In this document: piece by piece, positions 23,198 to 34,512 of the stretch
Layout: the number at the start of each line of letters is the position of its first letter
How positions within the stretch are numbered: position 1 is the stretch's first letter
Translations under genes and position numbers: made by a program
The notes under the pieces: generated by a model
What the model saw: the letters and a program-made list of their open reading frames with translations, nothing else
What the model was told of the DNA's origin: nothing
Databases searched by the model: none
NCBI RefSeq assembly: GCF_000090795.2
Contig: NW_003546654.1
Coordinates: 1 to 64,000, forward strand
Direction: 5' to 3'
Length of the DNA: 64,000 bases
DNA from: Amphimedon queenslandica
Lineage: Eukaryota; Porifera; Demospongiae; Haplosclerida; Niphatidae

Positions 23198-24803
23198 TTG
23201 GTTTATACAAGTAGATATTGAGGCGTCACAGAGAGAGCTTATAAATGATTTGATGTCCTGGATATTTCAAAATAAATTGTTATACACCGGACCCAATGGA
23301 GTAGAGCAGTTCTCTAATGCTTTACTCCTTCACCTTCAAAGCTTGAGCTCTTCACCAACTGTCAGCACTGCTACTGGTCTCATGTATAACCAGGTAGTGT
23401 TGTATGTACATGTACAGTGTAGCCTCTCTTAATGGACACTCTCTATAGCGTACACCTCCATTTAACGGACAGCACCTAGTGTACCAATTACATTCCTTAC
23501 TGTATAAAATAACCTCCACATAAAGGACACCTCTGTATAACAGAGACACAGTGTCCATTATATAGAAGCTACACTATATTTATTATTATTATTATTGCAT
23601 TTATTTATTTTTACTTTTTCCTTAGTATTCTGATGGAGGAGGTAGATCAGCATCAGAAGATGAGCAGCATTCCTTAGCTAACACTAACAATGTTCTCCTT
23701 CAGCAGCTAGCCAGTGCTACTGGGAATACCTCAGAAACTGCCGAAGAAAGTAACGAAGAACTCTCCGAGAAAGAAACCAACGAGACTCAAGGAGCCACGC
23801 CCTCTACTGCTGGACAAGGAGGCGTGTCTGGTAGCGTGAGTCAACAGCAGAACCAGCTGGCACAGTTACAAGCGTTACTGTTGTTACAGCAACAACACCA
23901 GCAGCTGTATCAGGGGGGCGGGGCAGGGGGTGGGGCTACTGGCGGAGGAGCAGAGGGGACAGGGGGAGCTGGTAGTGCTAATGTCGACACACAACAAGTA
24001 AGAGAAGAATTAAAATTAAAAAATTAAGAGACAATTATAATTTTTAAATACTATAATGTCAAGTCAATGAATATCATTATCATTAATTAGATTCAGCAGT
24101 TACAACAGCTTCACCAATTGCAGACTCTCCTACTTCAACACCTCACGACTGAGAAACAGCCGACGCCTTTACAGGAAGTGGGCGGGGACGGGAGCATCAA
24201 CGTAACACCCTCACAGTCTGTAATGGTTAGATTGATTTATTTATTTTATTATTGTTTTAATTTGGCTGATGGCCATTTGTTGTAAAATTGGTGGGTTTTG
24301 TATTTGGCAGCAGCTGTAGGATACAATTCTATGTATAATGTTTAAAGAATCATGTACATGATCCAAAATTGATAAAATAAATAAAGAAAATAATTAAGTA
24401 CAATGTTATTAATTTTTTGTGATAATTCCTACCATTTTACTGACTTACCTACCCCTCTCTCTCTCCAGGTCAGTACTGGCGGTATAGACAGCACTCATGA
24501 TTCTGTTGGTCTATCTCTAACAAGTGAACTAGGATCCACCACTGCTGTGTACGCCACTGATGAGTCTCTGGTAGTGGGCGGAGCTTCAAATGAAGGGTCT
24601 TCACAGATGTGGTCTCAGACCAGTAACACTGTACATCATGGTATGTCATTAGGGGGGCAAGGGGGCATGAATTTCTGTGAAATTTTTATGCTAATTTTGA
24701 TGATAAATTTCGCCTTTTTTTAGAGTCGCCGCTGCTGATGGAAAATGAAGGCGGAGTTCAGGAAGAGGTGGAGCTACTTGAACAAGACAAGGCTAATTTT
24801 TAA
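21721..24803 (+). CDS. bHLH transcription factor with Gln-rich C-terminus
   Basis: A nuclear E-box-binding factor of roughly 500 residues in about 10 exons, with ATG at 21721 (MELSTRAGDDG) and TAA at 24801-24803. The basic region and helix 1 are in the exon at about 22769-22877 (SHKSIEKKRRDRINNGLQTL). Helix 2 is in the exon starting 23041 (GSKKLDKAEVLEMTIDYIQ). The basic region has the His5-Glu9-Arg13 pattern of CACGTG-binding bHLH proteins. No leucine zipper, PAS or Orange domain is evident. The closest resemblance by eye is split between ARNT/BMAL-like (IEKRRRDKMN), USF-like and HEY-like sequences, so I give no family name. The C-terminal half is low complexity: a Glu/Thr-rich stretch, a poly-Leu/Gln run and Gly-rich patches (23620-24180), as in activation domains. 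Confidence 0.85.
22213..22395. repeat. (CT)n microsatellite in bHLH intron
   Basis: About 180 bp of CT with CCC interruptions. Long Ser/Leu and Arg/Glu frames here are spurious. A pure ATTT tract at 23131-23200 lies in a later intron of the same gene. Confidence 0.9.
23413..23576. mobile_element. Short MITE (AGTGTAGC family) in bHLH intron
   Basis: About 160 bp with imperfect inverted ends: AGTGTAGCCTCT...AATGGACACT on the left, and AGTGTCCATTATATAGAAGC on the right. A second, reversed copy is at 55970-56440 and short pieces occur near 50905 and 55607. Confidence 0.65.
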
Positions 24804-25970
24804 CCCTTTCTGAACACAGATAGTATTATTAATAGACACACCCATCCCTTTACAGACTAGAGCTACGCACTCGGAACACTTTTTTAATAAAAAGCTTTTT
24901 ATGAGATTTAATTAATAAAAATTGTTGTTATTAATTTAATGGCGTGGGCGTTATGCAGCCTTTCTAATGACCTGTTTTTATATTCATTATATACCGACTG
25001 GCTATTATTGGCATTTTCTTAAAATGGTCGTAACTTGAAAAATTGAAGTTGGAATCACCTCAAACTTTCTACACAGCATAAGGACATCAATATGTATCAA
25101 AAAATGTAATAAAAATTTGGGATGATTTCGGAGCCATTTTTTGGAAAAAACCATGGACTATAGCCTTGGGTATTTTTCAGATTTTGGCTACTTTTTAAAA
25201 ATGGCTGTAACTCGAAAAATTGAAGTCGGAATCACCTCAAACTTTCTACACAGCATAAGTACATCAATATGTATCAGAAAATGTAATAAAAATTTGGGGT
25301 GATTTCGGAGCCATTTTTTGGAAAAAACCATGGACTATAGCCTTGGGTATTTTTCAGATTTTGGCTCATTTTTTAAAATGGCTGTAACTCAAAAAATTGA
25401 AGTCGGAATCAGCTCAAACTTTCTACACAGCATAAGTACATCAATATGTATCAGAAAATGTAATAAAAATTTGAGGTGATTTTGGAGCCATTTTTTGGAA
25501 AAAACCATGGACTATAGCCTTGGGTATTTTTCAGATTTTGGCTCATTTTTTTAAATGGCCATAACTTGAAAAATTGAAGTCGGAATCACCTCAAACTTTC
25601 TACACAGCATAAGTACATCAATATGTATCAGAAAATGTAATAAAAATTTGGAGTGATTTCGAAGCCATTTTTTGAAAAAAAAAAAACCACAAACCCATGG
25701 TTTGTACTTTGTTCCCTAAAATTTGCTACTTAAAAATGTTCATAGATAACTCTAAAAATCAATTTTATTTGGAATCAGTAATTAAATTAGCTTAGAGCCA
25801 CGCCCATCATGTGATTGTGATTGCAAGCTGCCAAGCTGGTGATAAATGGTAATATCGTTGTACTCAGTATTGGCAGATGAACTGTTTCTCTTCCCTTTTA
25901 GGCCAGCCTCAATGAACAACTGATAGTCAACGAAGAAGAAGAAGAGAAGACAGACAAGAGTCACCACATC
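24804..25970. other. Intergenic region before TPCN2, mostly satellite
   Basis: Holds the bHLH 3' end (AATAAA near 24886), family 2 satellite at 25010-25765, and about 200 bp of ordinary AT-rich sequence with the TPCN2 5' UTR at its right end. No gene seen. Confidence 0.6.
25010..25765. repeat. Satellite-like family 2 array
   Basis: About four tandem reverse-oriented units of roughly 178 bp (CCATGGACTATAGCCTTGGG, CTTTCTACACAGCATAAG), very similar to one another. Confidence 0.9.
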
Positions 25971-26379
25971 ATGTCTTCAAGTGAGAAGAGCGAAAATGAG
26001 AGAGAGAGAGGGAGAACCTAAAATTTGAATATTGCTGCAGCATTTTTGTTGCTTCCTCCCCCTAAAACGAGCCCTAAAAGGCTTATATATATGTATAAGT
26101 TATAATATTTGTCTCAATTTTTGAAAAGTCATTTTCTTTTTTCAGTGGCAGCTGGTCTTGAAGATGACAGTACTAGTGAAGCAACTCCATTATTGTATCG
26201 ACGTGTCACTGTCAACCATACAAGAGTAGACCCAGAGGTGGCCATATTGCAGGCTTCCGTATTTATTGAAGACGGAATCCATTATAGATCAATTCATCAC
26301 AAGATTGATCCTTTGTAAGATAACGTTGTGTTTATTTTATCTCTACTTTGATTGTTTGGTAAACATCATCAAGTTATAC

Positions 26380-26473
<94 letters not shown>

Positions 26474-28654
26474 TCTTTATCCAGGTCACTAAAGTTCTAC
26501 AATATATATCATTCTTTTCTGGTCCAGTGTTTTCTAAACATTACAGTCTTTATAATCCTGATCCTCGCCTTCTTTGAATACCCAACCTCGTTGAAACTCT
26601 CCTCTGATTATCGCTACGCTAACATCACGCCCACACTTCGTGAGCCGCCATGTGGTGCCACAGAATCAGTCGAAATAGTCTGCCTCGTGATATTTCTAAT
26701 TAAAGCCCTCATACAGTGTCGGCTGTTGGGTTTGAAAAGGTTCTTCAAGCAACCCTGGCTTGTTTTGTATTTCGTGATGGTCGTGTTATCTTTTTTTGAT
26801 CTCTCGATATCCTTTGGTTTTTGTGTCCATTCAGGTCAGTCTTCTCTCGGTTCTACTATCCGTATGAGACGTTTCTTTCGTCCGTTCTTTTTCCTCGTCC
26901 CGTCCAGTATCATGAAGAAGTTTGTGAAAGCCGTCATGCGAACTTGTGTACAGATATCGAGTGTCTTAGTACTTCTGGTCATTCATTTATATGTGTTTGC
27001 GATGATTGGAATGTTGATATTCCCGAGACCACTCCCTCACAGACATGTGAATACTACGGATTGGGACGACAATGAGGAAGAACCCAGAGGGTTTTTATCT
27101 CGATATGGCGACTTTTCCGATAAAGAAGGCCAAAGACGTTTTAAATCTGTAGAAGATTCCTTGATATCTTTACTCGTGTTTCTAACGACGGCTAATAACC
27201 CAGACGTGATGACACAGATATATCAATACAACAGACTCTCTTTTATTTATTTTTTTATCTTCCTTTGCATCGGTCTCTATTTGATACTCAATCTTCTAAC
27301 TGCGGCTGTTTATTCCGAGTTTCGTGGCTTCCTAGAGCAGTCGATGCAGTCCAGTTTTGTTAGACGGGTAGTGGCCTACAGAGCTGCCTTTACTGTCCTC
27401 GCTCAGTGTTACAGGAGTAATAGTATGACTGATCAAGTAACTAGTAAAGATTTGGTGAGACAGTTACTGCGAAAAGCTAAAATACCCAAAAACCATCTGC
27501 CGGCAATGTATACAGCACTGGAAACCGAGGAAGGCTCTTCTGTAATGTGGACAGAGTTTCGGGTGATATTCAATATCATTTCTAAAGACTCAAATAGTCG
27601 TTTAGGCGAAGATGTTCATTATTATTCTCGATTTAAAGTGTTGGAGATATTGCAAAAACTAGTTCGACACAACGCTTTTCAATACTTCACAATTTGTATG
27701 ACCCTGATCCACATAATAATAGTAACAGTCGAAATGGAAAGCGACTATTACAGTGTAGTTAGACAAACTGATTCCGCACTCGCCATTGTAAATTTCATCT
27801 TCTTCTTTTATTACATTTTCGAACAGCTCCTAAAAATTATTGGGCTTGGAGGACGAATTTATTTTAAACATTTTTTGCATATTTTTGAAGGCGTCGTTAC
27901 CATAGCGATCGTCATCACAGAGATAACCATCCTTGCCATGTTTGGGCATCCTTTTCATCACTCCGAGTCAGAACCACCAAACTACGCCACTTTGATTCGA
28001 GTAATGAACTTATTCATTGTATTCCGAATGCTACGAATCATACCACAAGTTAAATCGGTTTCTTTCGTGTTCGGAACTATGGTCGAAATCGTGAAAAACC
28101 TTCGAGCTTTTGCCGGAATTATCATCGTCATTTATTACCTTTTTGCTCTTCTTGGAATGGAGATATTTGGGAGGAATCACAAATTAGAAAATGACACTTC
28201 TCCAGCTGCTTACAGGTGTGGTACATACGAGCAGCTGGAGTATTATTCTTATAATTTTCATGATTTTGCTGCTTCGCTTGTAATCCTTTGGAATATCATG
28301 GTTGTCAATAATTGGTCAGTTTTTCTCGACGCTTTCTCTCGCTCAGCCACGAAATGGTCTCAGCTTTATTTCGTGGCATGGTGGCTTGTAGCCGTCATCA
28401 TAATTGTGAATCTATTTATATCACTGGTAATTGAAGTCTTCTTGACAAGATGGGAAGCGTATCACGAACATAATAAAAGAAAAAACGGCGAGGACAACAG
28501 AGCAAGTGTTGTATCTGATATTCCACTTCTGGAGTCAACTGCGACTCCGTTTTCTGCTGGTAGCGACATCAGAGTGCTACTGAGAAAGAATTTAACGGAC
28601 CCTCCGGAGAGCGATTTGTTGCATGAGATTCATAAACACAGCGACTTATTGTAG
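25971..28654 (+). CDS. TPCN2: Two-pore channel 2 (endolysosomal cation channel)
   Basis: An endolysosomal cation channel of the family gated by PI(3,5)P2 and NAADP. Coding exons 25971-25980, 26146-26314 and 26485-28654 give 782 residues. The last exon alone holds nearly all of the protein. Two six-helix domains are visible. The first pore has FLTTANNPDVM, followed by LNLLTAAVYSEF. The second has MVVNNWSVFLDAFSR and WSQLYFVAWWLV. Human TPC2 reads MVVNNWQVFLDAYRR and WSKIYFVLWWLV as I remember it, which argues for TPC2 over TPC1/3. The double Asn of the second filter is kept. An N-terminal ATPLLY sequence may be a lysosomal-sorting dileucine-like motif. Vertebrate TPC genes have many exons, so the near-intronless body is unusual. 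Confidence 0.92.
26379..26479. repeat. (CT)n microsatellite before TPCN2 main exon
   Basis: A 100-bp CT run forming the acceptor tract of the exon that begins at 26485. Confidence 0.95.
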
Positions 28655-28838
28655 CAATGATGAGATGATGTTTATTGTAAATTATAATTATTGAAGTCGA
28701 CCGATTCCAGTCTGCTGGAGTAAATACTAAGTGACTATTAATTTTATCATTTAGTAATTAATGTTAATGTTTTTTTTTTCAATAATAATGATTTATACAA
28801 AAAAATGAAGTATCCACACTAAAAATAGTGTCTTTCAA

Positions 28839-30548
28839 TTAGCAAGCACAACGATCTGACCTCTCCGACCGACCTCTGTTCTGATCCATAATGATACTGT
28901 CTTGTGGATCTGTAGCAAGAGATAATTTAAGAGAAAGACATGATTGACAAATTATAGAAAAGAAAGAAATGACGGAACAAGAAAATTATAAGAGAAAAGG
29001 TATAGAGGAGAGAGAGAGAGAAGGAGGGAGAAAGTTTATGGAAATGTAAGTCAAGGATATTTAAAGTTATGAGCAACAGGTCGATACTGGACTATAAACA
29101 CTAACCACTTCTTGGGCTGTCTTTACTCATTATAAGTCCAATGACTGTATTGAATGCATCCTCAATCTGAAAACAAAATAAATATATTTACAATACGATA
29201 CAAACACTCACTAATACAGTACATATAATATACTTATACATCCACAAGTCTAATAATAATGTTAATCTATATGCATCACAGTTTGGAGTACAGCACAAAA
29301 ATAGCATCTGCCAATCTGAGGAGTATAGTATTAGTTTTTTTGTAGTACAAATTGTTTTAGCTTTAACAATGCATCTGTAAACTGCCAATACAAAAGCTTT
29401 GTGATCTAAAATAGATTTTAAATTTTTAATACTGTATAGTATATAATTTGACAAGAGTAATATTTGGCGAATTTGATTGTGGAACACCACCAATAGCTAA
29501 TATTAATTCCTCGTCAGCAAGTCAACTTGCATAGCATTTGCCTTCTTGTGCTACTTAATAGTCTCACTTGTGAAAGGTTGCCCAAGTTGACTTCTTTAAA
29601 TGTTAGCCCTTTCTCTTTTGCGAATTCTCTAGCTATTACCAGCTGTTCCTCAGTCGTGGGGTCGTCAATTCCAGTGGCCACGAGAACCGTTTGAAAATTT
29701 GAAGGAGCGTTCTGATAAAAAAGACGAAGCAATGGAATATTGTAACAATGTGAAGAGAAAGACAAAATGGTTCAAGATGAACAGGAGGATGAAAAATGAT
29801 TCAAAATTACTGTTTTAATCTCATCAAGCCAGTAAGATATGCCGGAGAAAGAAGCTGATTTAGCTGCATTGAATACTAACAGGCAGCCCTAAAATAATAA
29901 TAATAACAACAACAACAATAATAATAATAATAAGTATGGTATTATAATACCTGCGATCCTCTGTAATAAGATGATGTGACTGAACGGAATCTTTCCTGGC
30001 CAGCTGTATCCCTTTTTTAAAAATATGCAGTAGTTTATGAACATACGTCAACAAATACAATCCACACATAATTAAACTGGACCATATCTATGCACATATA
30101 TATGTGTGTGTGTATATTAACATTATTATCATTCGCCTGGCTCAAACTAGTTGACTACAATGACTAGCAGCTGTTCGTGTCATTGCACAGACATTATACA
30201 TCAATTATAACACAATAATCTGTTCACGCCATCATTATCTACATAACCTTAGATGTTTTAACTTGCAAAGATTTGCTAAATTCTCATCTCTTACCATAGC
30301 TGTAGTTTGACCCTCTTCTTGTTGTGAGTGATGTCTTTAAGTCTGTAATCCAAACCTAACAATCAGACGATGAGACTTAAGTTACGTATCACATGACGGA
30401 TCTACCCACCAAGAGTCGGTCCTAAACTGTCCTCCATCCCCGGTACCTCTCCCATGTACTTCTGTAGCAGTTCCGTCTTTTGAGAACCAGTGTCTCCTAT
30501 CAATATTATCTTGAGGAGGACCTCGTACGGGCTGCCTTGCGCTTGCAT
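28839..30548 (-). CDS. Rab-family protein with degenerate nucleotide-binding motifs
   Basis: Seven exons (30548-30410, 30355-30295, 30011-29951, 29888-29811, 29711-29568, 29166-29106, about 28907-28839) give about 204 residues. The start is ATG 30548 (MQAQGSPYEVLLKIILIGD). Rab features kept: switch II and Walker B WDTAGQERFRSVTSSYYRGS, and a C-terminal CAC ending, a CxC geranylgeranylation site. Altered features: the P-loop is GDTGSQKT, with Gln where Rabs have the Gly before Lys. The NKxD motif reads TGID. The SAK motif region reads NLG. Membrane targeting looks intact but nucleotide binding should be weak or atypical. It could be a pseudo-GTPase. Subfamily is not assigned (Rab1/8/10-like by eye). 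It is divergent from SMYD across 134 bp. Confidence 0.88.
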
Positions 30549-30682
30549 TATTATCCTGTGTCTTGTAAAAAACAGCTTGTTAAGTTCTGGAGCTGCACTC
30601 GTTGCAAACACACCTCTCTGGGGCGTGGCTAACTGCTAGCCACACCCTTTATGAGTAGGTGTGGTGCCCACGTGCTCTCATC
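30549..30682. promoter_or_regulatory. Compact divergent promoter Rab-like / SMYD
   Basis: 134 bp between the two start codons with a CACGTG E-box at 30669-30674. No TATA box seen. Confidence 0.6.
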
Positions 30683-33573
30683 ATGTCTACCTCTTCTACT
30701 TTCCTTCCATCTTTTTTAGAACTAAAAGAAACTGAAGAATACGGCAGAGGAGTGTATAGTGTGAAAGAACTGTCTCCAGGTACTGACGTCATCGTGGGAG
30801 ATCCCCTAGCTCACGTGATCAGTTCCCACGAAAGGGAAATGTACTGTCACCATTGCCTAAAGAAGGAAAGGTGTGGTCTATTGTTATTATTATTTTATGT
30901 AATTACACATCATTATAGATCTCTTAAGAAATGTGGTCAATGCAAGTTTGTATGGTACTGCAGTCGAGCCTGCCAGGTATGGAAGGGTTAAAATTATTAA
31001 TTAATTGATTATTTATTATTATTATTATTATCATCATTATTATTATTTTTATTATTATTATTATTTTTATTAATTAGAGGGAGGACTGGTTGTATCATAA
31101 AGTTGAGTGTGCAGGAATATCACGTATCAGTCCCAGTATACCTACCGATACAGTGAGACTCATTGTAAGACTATTAGTTAGAAGAAGCAATGGAACAAGC
31201 ACCGTAGTAGGCTGCTTTATAATACATTAAAACAAATAAATAATATTATTAATTAATAGACTAGTTTACCTAAAGGAGCTCAGTGGGACATGGATATTCT
31301 AACTACACGTATGCACATGTCACATTTCAGTCATTTCTTTGATTGTCTACAGATGCTCCAAGATATAATGAAGAATTGAAGCAGTCGATTGGTGAGCAGG
31401 TGTTTGGTGCTAAACTCTTAATGTCGGACAGTAAGGAGTATAATCCTGAAGTGGCCTTTTCGATAGCTTGTAAGGTAAAGCGACTTACTGAAGAGCAACT
31501 AATAGTGATTGTGTTTGGAGATGTAATAGTTAATGAAGACGCCATTTTTGACCCTGTACTATAGTACAAGGATTTTGATAGCAACTTTTTAAAATTCGTA
31601 AAAAATCCAATTGTAATCGGAATGAGCTCAAACTTTCTACGCAACATAAGAACATGTATATGTATCAGAAAATGTAATAAAAATGGAGAATTCTCTGCTT
31701 TTCATTTTTGGCAAATTTTGGCTAACATCCCTGTACTATAGTACAGGGACTTTTACCCGATTTTGGAGCAACTTTAAAAATTCGTAAAAAATCTAATTGT
31801 AATCGGAATGAGCTCAAACTTTCTACACAACATAAGAACATGTATATGCATCAGAAAATGTAATAAAAATGGAGAATTCTCTCCTTTCATTTTTGGCAAA
31901 ATTTGGCCAAAGCCCCTGTGCTATAGTATAGGGATTTTGACCCAATTATGGAGCAACTTAAAAAAATTCATATTTTGATTGGAATGAGCTCAAAGTTATT
32001 CATTTTTCTACACCGTCTAATTACTTTCTATTTCTATATTGTCTAGATGATCAGTAATTCATTTAGCATCCTGGACTGGGAGATGAACAGCATTGGAAGT
32101 GGAGTCTACATACTGTAAAAAAAACATCTTTCACTTACACAAATTTGCTCTATCATTTTTTGTCTCCATTAGTCCAGCATTACTGAATCATTCCTGTGAT
32201 CCTAATGTTATTGCTCTTTTTGAAGGACCCAAAATGAGACTAAGAACCACCAAAAAAATATTCGAAAATGAACAAGCAAGCCTCAATAATACCTTATTTA
32301 TGATATTTTTGTTCTTTCAGTTATTTGTGAGTTATACTGATCTGCTGGAGACCAGAGAGAGGAGGCAGAGACACTTGCAAAAGTATTATCTTTTCTCGTG
32401 TAATTGTCCTCGTTGCAGCTCCGAATTCTCTGGCAGTTTGGATGAGAAGTTAATAAAGACAGCTGCTGGTAAATAGACCATGATAGTCAAGTTTTTGTAC
32501 CTATTTATTAACAAAGCTGGTTTAAGCCACAGTATCTTTAAATGGTGACATTACACGTATATTGCAGACCATAAAGATGGTAAAGTTTTCTTTCGTTTGT
32601 TTGGTAGACTTAAAAGAAAGTGATAGAAAGACTCTGTATAAAGATGGCTTTTCTAAACTTGACGAGGCAGAAAATGTGAAAAAGAAAGGAGATATCCTTT
32701 TTTAAGTTGTATTAATCTACAAAATTTATTTCTTAAATGTCATTTTTCTTTAACAATAAGATTAAACTGGGCTGCTTTGGAGTCCCTAGCAAGTGAATAT
32801 TTAACCAAACACAGCAGTCGACTTGGTGATACTAATATACTCATAGTAAAAATGAGAGAGTGTTTAATGGACTCCTACATTGGTAAGAAGTCATTTTATG
32901 ATTTTATCAGTTAGTGGTTGCACTGTGTTTAGAACAGCAGAAGTGGAGGGAAGCATTGCAAGTTGCTGTTACATTAAAAGGNNNNNNNNNNACTAAACAC
33001 AGCAGTCGACTTGGTGATACTAATATACTCATAGTAAAGATGAGAGAGTGTTTAATGGATTCCTACATTGGTAAGAAGTCATTTTATAATTTTATCAGTT
33101 AGTGGTTGCACTGTGTTTAGAACAGCAGAAGTGGAGGGAAGCACTGCAAGTTGCTGTTGCATTAAAAGGGCAATATGAGTGAGTCTATTAAGATCATTAT
33201 AATGATGCAGTAGATATATCATGTGTTCTGGTCCTTAGTGTAAATTAAGTTAATGTTGCAATTCTCTAATACACTTGTCATCTTTAGGTTATATTACTCA
33301 ACTTATAATCCATTCCTTGGGCTCCATTGTTATAAAATAGCCAAACTATTACAGCAAGTATCAGAAGATACAGCAGCTCTTAAAGAATCAATGAAGCTAC
33401 TGGATAAAGTAAAGATGATCACTTTTTGCAATGTACCAAAAAATACTTATTCTGTGTAGGCTATTGGTATACTGTCAGTGACTCATGGCTCAACTCATCA
33501 CTGTGTTGTAGAAGGAAAGAGATTACTGTATGATACTGGGATGGAACTAACTGGTAGAAAAGTACATGTATAA
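30683..33573 (+). CDS. SMYD-family protein lysine methyltransferase (SET and MYND domains)
   Basis: It transfers methyl groups from S-adenosylmethionine to lysines of histones or other proteins. ATG 30683 (MSTSSTFLPSF), stop TAA 33571-33573. Domains: the split SET N-terminal part (YGRGVYSV); the MYND zinc finger (CHHCLKKE, then KKCGQCKFVWYCSRACQ and HKVEC); and the SET core with LLNHSCDPNVIALF and LFVSYTDLLETRERR. A post-SET Cys cluster follows (CNCPRC), then a TPR-like helical C-terminus (WREALQVAV, GLHCYKIAKLLQQV, ending MELTGRKVHV). One intron (32276-32320, 45 bp) starts GC and ends AG. Another (from 32692) begins ATATCCTTTT like a U12 intron. An assembly gap at 32982-32991 lies between two near-identical 178-bp copies of one exon pair, so the gene should carry only one copy. 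The SMYD1/2/3 subtype is not assigned. Confidence 0.88.
31545..31995. repeat. Satellite-like family 1, SMYD intron
   Basis: Palindrome copies at about 31553, 31731 and (decayed) 31917, with reverse-oriented family 1 core units between them. Confidence 0.85.
32804..33169. repeat. Duplicated 178-bp segment flanking an assembly gap
   Basis: 32804-32981 and 32992-33169 are the same sequence (AACACAGCAGTCGACTTGGT onward) with about six single-base differences, separated by ten Ns. This is typical of two haplotypes laid end to end by the assembler. It covers the end of one SMYD exon, an intron and most of the next exon. Confidence 0.85.
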
Positions 33574-33849
33574 TCATCTTATGTATACACATACAACTGT
33601 ATGTGTGTGCATTGAAATTGGGAGTGATTTCAGAGAGCCTGTTCTTATAGACATATATAACATGCTTAACAAACTGCTTAGCTATGCATTTTTGTACTGC
33701 ATCACAATACTGGGTGTTACCAATCAAAGTATCAAATTTATATCACTACACGTGAGCAAGTATCAGAAATAATAATAATAATAATAATAATAATATTAAT
33801 AATAATAATGATAATGATTAGCACACTGACACACATGCTAGTTTCATTT

Positions 33850-33945
33850 CAATCCTCCAGTCTTCATTTGCATCCAGGTGGAATACCAAAAGGATCAACA
33901 GGCAGAGTAGTAGTGACATTAACATACCTAGTATTGAAATGAATA
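33850..33945 (-). pseudogene. Orphan last exon of an ependymin-related gene (C-type)
   Basis: On the minus strand it reads YVNVTTTLPVDPFGIPPGCK then stop, the terminal exon of the gene at 36365-37122. No upstream exons of that type are found before the next gene. It is the remnant of a C-type copy in the first duplicated unit. Confidence 0.7.
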
Positions 33946-34512
33946 TAAGAATAAGTCTATGAGCATGTTATATTATATAATAGCATGTCATCTCAACATG
34001 ATGTTAATGTGACTGCTGGTTTTTGTTTTAGCAGCACCTTTTACTGAAAAAATAATCATGAGTTTCTTTAGAGACAATACTTGCTAATAGAAGTTATGAA
34101 ACTTTACATCATCATATGCATGCATACAACATGCATGTAGCACATGATGCAGTGCTGGATTGGTTGGTTGTTAATACTCTTATTATAGGTTGTATAACTA
34201 ATACTCCTGTTTCACATGCAGTTATTACTACAAAAAACAGGGATGATTAATGTTATAGTCTATTGTGTAACATTTGCTGATAAGAGTTCAATGGGTGTCA
34301 TGCAGCTCTCTCTTTTCTTGTTTCATTGATTTATTGTTCAGTTTAACAGCTAAATTTCATTCACTTGTAATAATAAAACACACAAAAGCAGTAAAGATCA
34401 CTATAGCATAAGCACAAAAATAAAAATAATAGCAATTAAAACAGGCCTATAAATTAGCACTCTAAAGTTATAATTAGCCTCGTCACACTTCTTTAGCATC
34501 GTCACACTTCTT
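33946..34512. other. Intergenic spacer of the ependymin array
   Basis: AT-rich. It resembles the spacers at about 37190-37560 and 39640-40130 (shared blocks such as GAAACTTTACATCATCA and TTCACATGCAGTTATTAC), which supports unit duplication. No gene seen. Confidence 0.6.

Noticed and set aside
32804-33169. True tandem duplication of a SMYD exon
   Set aside because: The Ns between near-identical copies and allelic-level divergence point to an assembly artefact; long reads would decide.
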